This document shows positions 27,135-34,719 of a DNA stretch of 64,000 nt, one piece after another; the stretch's first letter is position 1; every line of letters starts with the position of its first letter. Source of the DNA: Pseudonocardia oceani (GTDB lineage Bacteria; Actinomycetota; Actinomycetes; Mycobacteriales; Pseudonocardiaceae); the NCBI RefSeq assembly GCF_019263585.2, contig NZ_JADQDF010000002.1, positions 35,101 through 99,100 on the forward strand. The letters are read 5' to 3'. Made by a program: the position numbers and the translations under genes. The notes below the pieces were generated by a model, which worked only from the letters and a program-made list of their open reading frames with translations, was not told the origin of the DNA and searched no databases.

Positions 27135-28292
27135 ATGTCCCTGACCGGTCAGCTCCGCGACGGCGGCTTGGCCGCGTGGTGCACGGCCACCCTGACCGGC
27201 ACCACGGCCGTGGCCACGCAGGTGGCCGACCGCGCGGCCACGGCCGCCGCGGCCGTCGCGCCACCGGTCCGGCCACGGCGGGTCGATTCGCCGGAGCACT
27301 GGGCGGCCATCGGTGGCGCCCTCGGCCAGCGCCTCGCGTTCGCCACCGGCCACGCCCCGCCCTTCTACGCACTGCTCGGGGCGCACCGCGCCGGGCTCGC
27401 GGACTGGGCCACGATCCAGCACGCGGCCGCCCGGTTCCCCACCCACGCCGGGCTCGACCCGGCCCGCGCCGCGCGGGCCAACCAGCTCCGCCCGCTACCC
27501 GGCGGCGCCTGGCTCGACCTCGATCACGCGCCCACGGCCGACCTCGCCGGACGGTCCACCCACGGAGCGCGGCCCGCGCTGCTGCTCGACCTCGTCGACC
27601 GGCTGGTCGCCTTCCTCGCCGCGCACGCCCCGCCCGGCGGGCTGGCCGACACCCGCGGCGCCGAGGCCGTTGTGGCGCGCGTCTGCATGGTGCTGACCGA
27701 CTGCGAGAGCGCCTACCGGGGCGGTCATCTCCCGCCCGCGGCCGCCGCCCGCTGGGCCGACCCCGCCACCACCGCGGCCGATCTCCTTGCCGCCGTCCCC
27801 GACCACCAGGTCGCCGAGCTGATCGACCTCATCGCCCGCGCCCACACCGCCGGGCTGCTCACCCGCCTCGCTCCGGACCCCACCACCCCGGTCGGGATCG
27901 CCGGCCCGGTCCTGGTCGAGCACTGGGCCGACGGCGACCTGCTCATCCCCACCGACCCGACCACCGACGCGGCGAGGGAGAGCGGGTGGGTGCTGCTCGA
28001 CGTCAAGACCGTCATGTCGGTCCGCGACCCCGACCGGGTCGCCCGCTGGCTGTGGCAGCTCCTCGGATACGCCTGGCTCGACCACGACGACGCCCACCGC
28101 ATCCGCGGCGTCGGGCTCTACTTGGCCCGCCACGGCGCGCTGATCACCTGGCCGCTCGACCGCTTCGCCGCGGCCCTCCTCGACGGCGCAGACGTCCCCG
28201 GCGCCCACGCCGAGTTCCGCGAGCTCGCCGGCCGCGCCTGGGCGGCCGAGTCCGGCCGGCCCACCGCCGGCCACACCCCCGCCCGGCGTTGA
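27135..28292 (+). CDS. PD-(D/E)XK nuclease-like protein
   Basis: The 385-aa protein is unrecognised over most of its length. Its end carries the pattern of PD-(D/E)XK nucleases: EHWADGDLLIP, then about 20 residues later VLLDVKTV (D-x-K), then WLWQLLGYAWL, which matches the Q-x3-Y motif of RecB/Cas4-like enzymes. The ATG at 27135 begins MSLTGQLRDGG. The stop TGA falls inside the 28289-28306 palindrome. It may process DNA in plasmid replication or defence. Confidence 0.6.
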   Translation: MSLTGQLRDGGLAAWCTATLTGTTAVATQVADRAATAAAAVAPPVRPRRVDSPEHWAAIGGALGQRLAFATGHAPPFYALLGAHRAGLADWATIQHAAARFPTHAGLDPARAARANQLRPLPGGAWLDLDHAPTADLAGRSTHGARPALLLDLVDRLVAFLAAHAPPGGLADTRGAEAVVARVCMVLTDCESAYRGGHLPPAAAARWADPATTAADLLAAVPDHQVAELIDLIARAHTAGLLTRLAPDPTTPVGIAGPVLVEHWADGDLLIPTDPTTDAARESGWVLLDVKTVMSVRDPDRVARWLWQLLGYAWLDHDDAHRIRGVGLYLARHGALITWPLDRFAAALLDGADVPGAHAEFRELAGRAWAAESGRPTAGHTPARR

Positions 28293-28306
28293 CGCGTACG
28301 CGTCAA
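28289..28306. repeat. Dispersed palindrome TTGACGCGTACGCGTCAA, copy 2
   Basis: Perfect 18-bp palindrome that includes the stop codon of the PD-(D/E)XK-like gene and lies between convergent genes, like copy 1. It can form a 7-bp stem with a GTAC loop. Confidence 0.72.
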
Positions 28307-28400
28307 TCGCGCTGGTCGGTGTTCTTCCCGTCCGTCACCCGCTGGCCATCACCCGATGCATCGCCGCCGGGCCGACCCCCGGTCCGGCGGCCTGCCCGCG

Positions 28401-29081
28401 TCAGCGGTCTCGGGTTGTCCATGTCGTCGAGCGGCGTGCGACCTCCCACACCTGGGCCACCTCGTCGGCGTCGAGCACCGCGGGCATCGACACCAGCGTG
28501 TGCACCAACTGCCGGGTCATCACGACCGTGACCCCGGGCGCCCACCGCTCGATCAACAGCCGCCCGCCGACGACCGCGATCAGCGGCCGCACGATCAGCT
28601 GGGCCGCGAGCGCCGGGTTGCCGATCTCGGTGAGCGCGGGGCGCAGCGCCGCTGCCGCGCGGTCGGCCTCGGCGCGGGCCTTTGCCACGTACTGCGTCGG
28701 CCAGCCGTTGACGACCAGCTCCTCGCCGTCGAGCGCGAGCCGACCGGCACGGTGGTGCTTGGTGTTGATCGTGGTGGCCCCGGGCGGCCCGATCAGGACG
28801 TGGTCGACGTCCCCGCGTACCCGCCCGTGCCGGTCGGTCAGGGGCACCGAGTGCAGCACCCGCCACCGTGGGCCGCGCCCGCGTAGCCGGTCCCAGCGCG
28901 AGACCCCGGTCAGTTCGCCGAGCACCTCGGCCACCCGCAGCTCGCCGTCCGCGCCGACCCGCCACGACCGGTCCGACCCGGCGCCCTCGGTCTGGCGCCG
29001 GCGCGCGGCCTCGTGGAGGATCCCGCTCCCGGGCACGTTGCGCGCCAGGTCCGTCCACGGCTCACCCTCGGGCAGGCTCAT
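28401..29081 (-). CDS. NERD-domain protein
   Basis: The 226-aa protein has a NERD (nuclease-related) domain from about residue 40: WRVGADGELRVAEVL, then RGDVDHVLIGPPGATTINTK, which is the D...x(I/E)xTK core of this PD-(D/E)XK relative. It overlaps the preceding gene by one base (TGATG) and is cotranscribed with it. NERD proteins are common on plasmids and may act in DNA processing; the substrate is unknown. Confidence 0.8.
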   Translation of the reverse strand: MSLPEGEPWTDLARNVPGSGILHEAARRRQTEGAGSDRSWRVGADGELRVAEVLGELTGVSRWDRLRGRGPRWRVLHSVPLTDRHGRVRGDVDHVLIGPPGATTINTKHHRAGRLALDGEELVVNGWPTQYVAKARAEADRAAAALRPALTEIGNPALAAQLIVRPLIAVVGGRLLIERWAPGVTVVMTRQLVHTLVSMPAVLDADEVAQVWEVARRSTTWTTRDR

Positions 29082-30253
29082 CAGCGCAGGCCGCGGACGA
29101 CTTCACCGGCCAGCAGCGGCTTGTCGGCCGGGCCCTTCACGTACGGGCCCCGGTAGAGCACCCGGTGCCGCTGCTCGCTGGGGTACCACTGACGCACCTT
29201 GTGCATCCGCACCACCCATCGGTGCTGCCAGTCCCGTCCGGTCGGTGGCGATTCGCCCGCCGGGCGGGCCGCGGCCCGGATGTCGACGACCCGGACCTCG
29301 GGGGAGACCCCGGCCCGCTCGGCCCGCACCCGTGCACTGTGGTTCACCCCGGGGTCGCGGACCTCGGCGATGCGCTGCTCGCACAGCCGCCAGAACGCGT
29401 AGAGGAACCGTTCGGTGAACCGGTTGTCCACGTCCTTGATCACCTGCCCGGGGCTGTACTCGCCAACCACCCGGTTCTCATCCCAGCCCACGGCCGCGGC
29501 CTGCTCCTGGGCGACCTCGCCGAGCCGAGCCGCGCGATCGATGTAGTCCTGGAACGCCGCCCGCTGATCCGGTGAGGAGGCGAACCGGAACGGTTGGCAG
29601 CGCACGGCGTCGAGCAGCAGCGGCGGCAGCGGTGTTCCCTCCGCGGCCGCGCGGGCGGCCATGTCGCGGAAGCTGTCGGGCTGCACCGGCCCGTTGACGT
29701 CGTTGTACGCCGAGATCCGCACCGCGGGCACATCCTCGGTGCCGCGCGGGGTCGGGCGCACGATCCGCGACGGCGCCCGCCAGGTGTAGGCCCGCTCATC
29801 GCTGAGGTTCCCACCGATGGTCTCGATCAGCACCGGATGCGGTAGCACCACCATCCCGGTCGGGCTGGGCAAGTCGTCCTCGTCCACCAGCTCCAGGTCG
29901 TCGAAGGTCAACGTCTGCGCGGCCGCGAGCACCACGTCGCACATCTGCGGGGACATGACGTAGAGCTGCGCCGTGCGCAGCGCCTCGACCTCGTCGGCGA
30001 GCACCAGCCCTGCCGCGTCGTGCCAGTCCCGCGGGTACGGCGGCGCGAGCGCCATCCCGCCCAGCAGCATCGCCTGCGCTATCGACTCGTGCCCGTCCAC
30101 CTGGCCCAGCGCCAGCTCGTAGCCGTACATGAGCTTCCCGGCCTGCCACAACCGCGCGATCGGCGCGCCGTCCAGATGCTCCGCCGTCGCGATCCGCGCC
30201 TCTCGCCCCGCTCGCGCCGCGCCCGCCGCCGTCCACTTCTTCGACCCACCCAC
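29081..30253 (-). CDS. Plasmid-type hypothetical protein (390 aa)
   Basis: The GTG at 30253 has GGGAGGG eight bases upstream and is preferred over a start at 30346. The protein is mostly helical. Its last 45 residues (RWVVRMHKVRQWYPSEQRHR, VLYRGPYVKGPADKPL) match a C-terminal motif I know from plasmid and phage proteins of actinomycetes, where it has no defined function. It is coupled to the NERD gene. Confidence 0.6.
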   Translation of the reverse strand: MGGSKKWTAAGAARAGREARIATAEHLDGAPIARLWQAGKLMYGYELALGQVDGHESIAQAMLLGGMALAPPYPRDWHDAAGLVLADEVEALRTAQLYVMSPQMCDVVLAAAQTLTFDDLELVDEDDLPSPTGMVVLPHPVLIETIGGNLSDERAYTWRAPSRIVRPTPRGTEDVPAVRISAYNDVNGPVQPDSFRDMAARAAAEGTPLPPLLLDAVRCQPFRFASSPDQRAAFQDYIDRAARLGEVAQEQAAAVGWDENRVVGEYSPGQVIKDVDNRFTERFLYAFWRLCEQRIAEVRDPGVNHSARVRAERAGVSPEVRVVDIRAAARPAGESPPTGRDWQHRWVVRMHKVRQWYPSEQRHRVLYRGPYVKGPADKPLLAGEVVRGLR

Positions 30254-30367
30254 CGTCGACCCTCCCTCGACCGGCCCGCCCAGATGCGCCGAACAGTGTG
30301 CGCTCGGGCACTGACAGTTCGTGGCGGTTTCGCCGAACCCGCGCATCCGACCGGCAGGGCCGGCGCG

Positions 30368-30898
30368 CTATCCGCTGGTGCTGTGCCCGGCTCGTCCGGG
30401 CCGTGACCTGCGGTCGGCGAACGCCCACAGGGTGCGCCGGCGCCAGCGGCGCCCGGCCGGGTCGTCGGGCTCGGGGAAGTAGCCGCGGCCGCGGCGGGCG
30501 AGGTAGGAGTCGATGGTGCGCCGGTTGGCATAGCCGAGCACCCGGGCGGCCTCGTCGACGTCGACGAGCTCGTCGGGATCACCGGACCGGTCGAGCGGGG
30601 TCATCCCGGCTCGCTTCGCCTCCAGCCGCGCGGCCGCCCAGGCGCGCATCTCGTCGAGGTCCCACAGCAGCCGGCGCCCGGCCCGCCCGACGGAGTCGGG
30701 GTGTCCGGTGCTCGCGCGCTGGCTGTAGAGCCGGGCCAGGGTCTGCTCGGTCATCCCCAACCGGTTCACCAGCTCCGCCCGGTCGACCAGCCGCCGCCCG
30801 CCCTCGCCCACCTGCCCCACCTCGAGCCCAGCGCCGTCGAGCCCAGCGCCGTCGAGCCCAGGGCCGTCGGGGCCGGGCTGGTCGCGGTCCGCGTTCAC
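30368..30898 (-). CDS. Helix-turn-helix protein coupled to the prim-pol gene
   Basis: The GTG start overlaps the prim-pol stop by 4 bp and gives 176 residues. After a Gly/Asp-rich linker with a GLDGA repeat come two winged-HTH-like segments: VDRAELVNRLGMTEQTLARL, followed by RRLLWDLDEMRAWAA, and VDVDEAARVLGYANRRTIDSY, followed by RRWRRRTLWAFA. Both resemble MerR/excisionase DNA-binding domains. It could bind the origin beside the primase-polymerase or regulate copy number. Confidence 0.7.
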   Translation of the reverse strand: MNADRDQPGPDGPGLDGAGLDGAGLEVGQVGEGGRRLVDRAELVNRLGMTEQTLARLYSQRASTGHPDSVGRAGRRLLWDLDEMRAWAAARLEAKRAGMTPLDRSGDPDELVDVDEAARVLGYANRRTIDSYLARRGRGYFPEPDDPAGRRWRRRTLWAFADRRSRPGRAGHSTSG

Positions 30899-31818
30899 CG
30901 GGCCCCGCCGGCGTCGATCCGCCTCGGCAGCCGCATCCCGTAGGCCAGACCGTCGTCGATGTCGCGGGCGACCTGCGCGCCGGTGTAGCCGCCGCGCCCG
31001 ACGTAGCCCTCCGCGGCCGCGAGCAGCGCGCCGCGCGCGGTCGCCTCGTCGAGTGCGTCTCCGCCTACCAGCCGGCCCAGGGTCCGCGCGGCGGCGAGCA
31101 GGGTGCGGTGCCGCGTCCCCTCCCCGGCGGCCGCGACGCCCGCGGCCTCGCGCTCGACGATCGCCGCGACGTACGCCCGGGCCCGCCCACCACTGATCTC
31201 CACCACGACCGGGGCGACCTCGCCCGGGCGCGGCGCGGGCGGCGGGGTGAGGGCGGCGGCGATCCACCCGGGCAGCTCCGCGATCGGTGCCCGGTCGGCC
31301 ACCCGGTAGTACCCGGCGTCGCGCACCGACTCCGCCGCGACCACGTACCCGCCGTGCGCGCGGGTGTCGACCCTCCAGCCCAACGCGGTGCCGGCCGTGT
31401 TGCGCAGCTCCACCCCGACCGGTGCCCGGAAGTACAGGTGCAACCCGCCGGTGGGCGTCGACACCGCCCGCGTCCGCGGCACCGACTCGCCGGCGGCCGC
31501 GGCGACCTGGGCCAGGACCTGGCGGCCGTGCCGGGCACCGGTCCACGGTTCCGGCGCGGTCTCGCCGTGTCCGTCGTCGAGGTCGACCACCACCAGGGCG
31601 CTCGGGCCGCACGCGATCGCCACGTTGTACGGCCTGGCGGAGAACCACGCCGCGATCTGCTCGGGGTCCCGGGTCGCGGCCCGTTCCCAGTCGCGCACCG
31701 CGGGCAGCTTCGACCGGGGCTGCAGCGGGAACACGTGCAGGCCCTCCCGGGCCGCGCCGAGCGCCGCCTGGCCCAGCCGCCCCAACCGGCCGGCTCCGGA
31801 TCGGATGTCCTCGCTCAT
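30895..31818 (-). CDS. Bifunctional DNA primase/polymerase (prim-pol) domain protein
   Basis: The 307-aa protein has the archaeo-eukaryotic primase-polymerase domain of plasmid and phage replication proteins: AAREGLHVFPLQPRSKLPAV, NVAIACGPSALVVVDLDDGHG with catalytic aspartates, and STPTGGLHLYFRAP with the conserved histidine. No helicase domain is fused, so host or separately encoded helicases would be needed. It is the best candidate for the replication protein of the element. The HTH gene follows with a 4-bp overlap. Confidence 0.9.
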   Translation of the reverse strand: MSEDIRSGAGRLGRLGQAALGAAREGLHVFPLQPRSKLPAVRDWERAATRDPEQIAAWFSARPYNVAIACGPSALVVVDLDDGHGETAPEPWTGARHGRQVLAQVAAAAGESVPRTRAVSTPTGGLHLYFRAPVGVELRNTAGTALGWRVDTRAHGGYVVAAESVRDAGYYRVADRAPIAELPGWIAAALTPPPAPRPGEVAPVVVEISGGRARAYVAAIVEREAAGVAAAGEGTRHRTLLAAARTLGRLVGGDALDEATARGALLAAAEGYVGRGGYTGAQVARDIDDGLAYGMRLPRRIDAGGAR

Positions 31819-31942
31819 GACCTGGTGTCCCTTCGGTGTCGTGCTGCTCGTCGATGTTGTCGTTCGTCAGGTGCGGCGTCTGCCCGAGGTGAGCCGCGGC
31901 TGGCGGTGGGCGCCGGTCGATCCGGCGCCCACCGCCCCCGCC

Positions 31943-32422
31943 TTACAGGACCCGCAGCGCGGTGACCCGCCACGCGTGGCCGTCGAACGGGTGCTCGTCG
32001 CGCTCGGCCCGCAGTGCCACCGCCCGGAACGCCCGGTCGATCACGCACACCGCGGCGACCTCGGCCGACCCCGGACGGGGCTGGTAGATGCGCACCGACA
32101 ACGCCCGCGACGCGCTCACTACCCGGCGGCGGCTGAACGAGGTCAGGTAGCGCGCCACCTGCGGGCTGCCCAGCGCGGCGGCCGCGGCCGCCGGGCGGCG
32201 CCCGTCCAGCAGCTCCAGCAACACCACGACCAGCCGCGTGAGGCGCACCCGGGTCGCCTCGTCGACGACCGGCTCGACCGGAACCGCGCCCGCGGGCGTG
32301 GGGGACCCGACAGCGGGAACCGCGACGGGCTCACGCTCGATGAACCGCTCGGCCGGGGGCTCGTAGGCCACGCGCCGCAGCACCGGCCGGGCCTGCGGGG
32401 TGTCGCTGGTGCTCGGTGCCAT
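31943..32422 (-). CDS. Small conserved actinobacterial protein (Rv3235/DUF6459-like)
   Basis: The 159-aa protein ends with a domain whose pattern (LTRLVVVLLELLDGRRPA, SAEVAAVCVIDRAFRAVALR, HAWRVTALRVL) resembles the Rv3235 family found across actinobacteria, whose role is unknown. AAGGAGG lies before the ATG on the minus strand. A likely promoter is at 32470-32497. Confidence 0.6.
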   Translation of the reverse strand: MAPSTSDTPQARPVLRRVAYEPPAERFIEREPVAVPAVGSPTPAGAVPVEPVVDEATRVRLTRLVVVLLELLDGRRPAAAAAALGSPQVARYLTSFSRRRVVSASRALSVRIYQPRPGSAEVAAVCVIDRAFRAVALRAERDEHPFDGHAWRVTALRVL

Positions 32423-32469
32423 CTCGGCCGCCTCCTTGGCTTCGGGACTGCCCGCCTGCTGTAGTTAAC

Positions 32470-32497
32470 ATATTACCGTATCCGGTGGGGCAGTCAA
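32470..32497 (-). promoter_or_regulatory. Sigma-70-type promoter for the 31943-32422 gene
   Basis: On the minus strand TTGACT (32497-32492) and TAATAT (32475-32470) are separated by 16 bp and lie about 50 bp before the start codon. They stand out as the only A/T-rich bases locally. Confidence 0.6.
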
Positions 32498-32662
32498 GGC
32501 TTTTAGTCCTCTGAGCTGGGGAAACGTTGTCGAGGGAGGGGTGTCGGGGCTCTCCGCAGCTAGGCCGGGTCCGGGCAGCGCCCGGCCCCCGGAGGGTCCG
32601 GCCCGCCAGGGCCGGCGGCAGTTCCTCGCCGGGTTCGCCCTCGACAGGGTTGTGGGCTGGGA

Positions 32663-32823
32663 GCGGGTCTCTCCTTGCGTCGGCGCGACGGGTTCTGCCC
32701 GGGTCCCGGTGGCGGTCCGGGCTCACCGTCAGGTGACCGCGTAGCGGCCGGAGCGCAGCGCAGGGCCTTGACCGTCGCCGGGACCCGGGCACCGTCATAG
32801 CGGCGGGGCAAGGAGAGACCCGC
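32663..32823. repeat. Nested long inverted repeat (structured element)
   Basis: A perfect 16-bp arm GCGGGTCTCTCCTTGC (32663-32678) is repeated inverted at 32808-32823. Inside it a second pair, GCCCGGGTCCCGG (32699-32711) and its inverse (32778-32790), has nearly equal spacing on both sides (20 and 17 bases). Weaker matches continue inward (CGGTC blocks). The element could fold as a long interrupted hairpin in RNA or single-stranded DNA, or be two facing copies of a protein-binding module. Confidence 0.6.
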
Positions 32824-32966
32824 GGCCCCGGTCGACGAACCCCACCACCCGCCCCAGGACGCGTCGCGGGCCGGGCTGCACCCCGTCGTCGTCGCGACGA
32901 ACCTGCTGCGAGCAGGCGTTCTGTCGACTTATGACAGCGATGCGACCGTGGCTGGGCATGTGGGGT

Positions 32967-32981
32967 GCTTCCGCCGGAAGC
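32967..32981. repeat. GCTTCCGCCGGAAGC palindrome, intergenic copy
   Basis: Preceded by GTGGGGT, exactly as the copy at 60065-60079. Both lie upstream of small backbone genes, suggesting an operator for one regulator. Confidence 0.6.
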
Positions 32982-33023
32982 GGCTATGCCCCTGCTCGGC
33001 GGGCCGTGGGGGACCCGGTGGGG

Positions 33024-33032
33024 TTGTCCACA
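33024..33032 (+). promoter_or_regulatory. DnaA-box-like TTGTCCACA
   Basis: Matches the form of the DnaA box favoured in high-G+C actinomycetes. Only one was noticed in the region, so its role in replication is uncertain. Confidence 0.35.
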
Positions 33033-33084
33033 GGCGGCGAACTGTGGGGTGACATCGTCGGTGCCGACCCGTTGAGTGAGCTGT

Positions 33085-33573
33085 ATGAACCTCGACCCGC
33101 CGCCGGTGGCGGCCTTCGGACCGGCGGCGATGGCGCACCTCGCGCTCGCCAGCGCGGCCCGCCTCGTCTCCGACTACGCCCGTGGTCTCGTGCCCACCCG
33201 TCCCGGCCGAGCCGGCTACGGCGGCCTGCTCACTGGCGACGCCGTGCAGCTCGGCCGCCTCGTCGACGACGTACTCGCCGCGGCGGTCGTCGCCGAACGC
33301 GCCGACGGCGTGGGCTGGGACCAGATCGGCGAGGCCCTGGGCGTCGACCCCGACCGGGCCCGCGAGCAGTGGGCCGCGACCGTGACCCGCTGGGACGCCG
33401 ACCTCGCCCGCGCCGCCGGGCCGGCCCACGACGACGACGAGCTGCCCGAGGTCCTCACCGGGCCGCCCACCGTGCGCGCGCGAGAGCTGGACCGCTGGGC
33501 CACCCGACATCGCGAGCCCGACGACCTCATCGAGGGTCCGCACCCGGTCACGGACGCACTCTCGGGCGGGTAG
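33085..33573 (+). CDS. Hypothetical protein with HTH-like segment
   Basis: The 162-aa product begins MNLDPPPVAAFG. A helical first half (LALASAARLVSDYARGLV) is followed by VVAERADGVGWDQIGEALGV, whose pattern is that of a helix-turn-helix, and an acidic tail. Such proteins are frequent on actinobacterial plasmids. No family name can be given. It may be a small DNA-binding protein acting on the gene-free region upstream. Confidence 0.6.
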   Translation: MNLDPPPVAAFGPAAMAHLALASAARLVSDYARGLVPTRPGRAGYGGLLTGDAVQLGRLVDDVLAAAVVAERADGVGWDQIGEALGVDPDRAREQWAATVTRWDADLARAAGPAHDDDELPEVLTGPPTVRARELDRWATRHREPDDLIEGPHPVTDALSGG

Positions 33574-33638
33574 CCGGCGCCCTGGACGAGCAATCAGCAG
33601 GCGCTGCGCGTCGACGCCGGCCGCCCTACCGTCACCCG

Positions 33639-34019
33639 GTGATCCGCGACGTCGCCGAACTGCGTGAGCGCGGCCAGGTGTTCCGACGCGTCGATGAACT
33701 CGACGTCGACGTCGACACCTGGCGAGCTGGGATGCGCCGCTCGGCCCGCCGCGAGGGCATGCGGATCCGCACGTTCGTTGTCGAGCAGACCGGCGACGAG
33801 CGGGACGACGACTCGTCGCCGAGATCGGACCTCGTGTTCGCTGTGCGGACTGATCTCCCGCCGCCCGACCCGGTCGAGCTCGCCGCGATCGTCAACCGTC
33901 TCCCGCCGCCGCCCGGGTACGAACCCGACGCGGCATCGAGCGGCCTGGCGTCGGTCACCTCGTTGACCGACGAACACGCCCGCCGCTCCGGTCATCCGTG
34001 CGTCGACGACACACCCTGA
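33639..34019 (+). CDS. Hypothetical protein (126 aa)
   Basis: A GTG at 33639 begins VIRDVAELRERGQVFRRVDE. The N-terminal 55 residues are charged and likely helical with a basic patch (GMRRSARREGMRIRTFVVE); the rest is acidic and proline-rich. It is not recognised. Codon usage is typical of the window. Confidence 0.5.
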   Translation: MIRDVAELRERGQVFRRVDELDVDVDTWRAGMRRSARREGMRIRTFVVEQTGDERDDDSSPRSDLVFAVRTDLPPPDPVELAAIVNRLPPPPGYEPDAASSGLASVTSLTDEHARRSGHPCVDDTP

Positions 34020-34142
34020 TACACGAACGTCTGTTCGATTCCTTGGTATCGTCGTTCCGCGGGGTCCGTCGTCGGGGAAGGACGGCGGCCCCGCGTCCCG
34101 CACCCGGAGGTGCCGGGGATCGGTCGTGGAGGGGGCGACGCG

Positions 34143-34337
34143 GTGGGCGAGGACGAGGCACCGCCGGACGACGGCGTGGTGACCGTCCTGGACCGGTTAC
34201 GCGCGGCGGGGATCAGCCCGGACCGCGCGCTGCACCACCTGCAGACCGAGTACGTGCGGGTCGACGGAGAGATCGTGACCGACCCTGCAGCGCCGGCGCC
34301 ACGGCCGAGCCGGGTGGTGCTGCAGCCGCCCCCGTGA
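34143..34337 (+). CDS. Hypothetical small protein (64 aa)
   Basis: A GTG with GGAGGGGG nine bases upstream opens a short protein containing VLDRLRAAGISPDRALHHLQ and VDGEIVTDP. The pattern matches a class of tiny actinobacterial plasmid proteins I have seen without known function. Confidence 0.5.
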   Translation: MGEDEAPPDDGVVTVLDRLRAAGISPDRALHHLQTEYVRVDGEIVTDPAAPAPRPSRVVLQPPP

Positions 34338-34407
34338 CCTACCCGTAGGCACCGGCGGTGGCGCCCGCACTGAGCACTAGTGCGACCGATTCCGGATGGG
34401 CTAGCAG

Positions 34408-34719
34408 CTATTCCTGATCGGGCAGGTTGAGCCGCCACTGCGCGGCTTCGATGGTGTGCTGGTCGAACAGCTCGCCCCAGTGCGGGTCGACGACCTGCGC
34501 CTCGATGGTCTGGTGCCGGCGGCCGAGCTTGCGCATCCGCCAGAATCCGGTCGCGCCCACGCCGCCGTTCACGATCAGGCGCCGGGTGAAGGCGACGGCT
34601 TGGTCACCTGTGGCGTCCCGGATGCCCTGCTCGAACCGGCTCGGGTTGTACGACGTTTCCCGCCGCAACTCTGCGCAGACGTCGAGCTGGGCTTGCCTGA
34701 ACTCGTCCGCGAGACTCAT
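34408..34719 (-). CDS. Defence-island-type small protein linked to dnd genes
   Basis: The 103-aa protein carries the pattern YNPSRF...DATGDQAVAFTRRL, GFWRMRKLGRRHQTIEAQV and DPHWGELFDQHTIEAAQWRL. This resembles a small domain of unknown function found in many hypothetical proteins near restriction and repair genes. Its ATG overlaps the stop of the phosphorothioation-linked methyltransferase by 4 bp, so the two are coexpressed. It may modulate the modification system. Confidence 0.65.
   Translation of the reverse strand: MSLADEFRQAQLDVCAELRRETSYNPSRFEQGIRDATGDQAVAFTRRLIVNGGVGATGFWRMRKLGRRHQTIEAQVVDPHWGELFDQHTIEAAQWRLNLPDQE

Larger units (their letters stand above)
32423..33084. other. 660-bp gene-free region, possible replication origin
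   Basis: No convincing gene lies between the leftward prim-pol cluster and the rightward small genes. The region holds a short A/T-rich island (32461-32500), a 161-bp nested inverted repeat (32663-32823), a GCTTCCGCCGGAAGC palindrome (32967-32981) and a TTGTCCACA DnaA-type box (33024-33032). This collection beside a replication-type gene fits an origin, but no iterons are seen. Confidence 0.4.

Noticed and set aside
32331..32798. Open frame in the gene-free region near the possible origin
   Set aside because: Arg/Pro-rich, no plausible ribosome site, and it crosses the promoter and half of the inverted repeat.
33024..33032. Single DnaA box as proof of an origin
   Set aside because: One 9-base match is not sufficient; kept only as weak support in the gene-free region.
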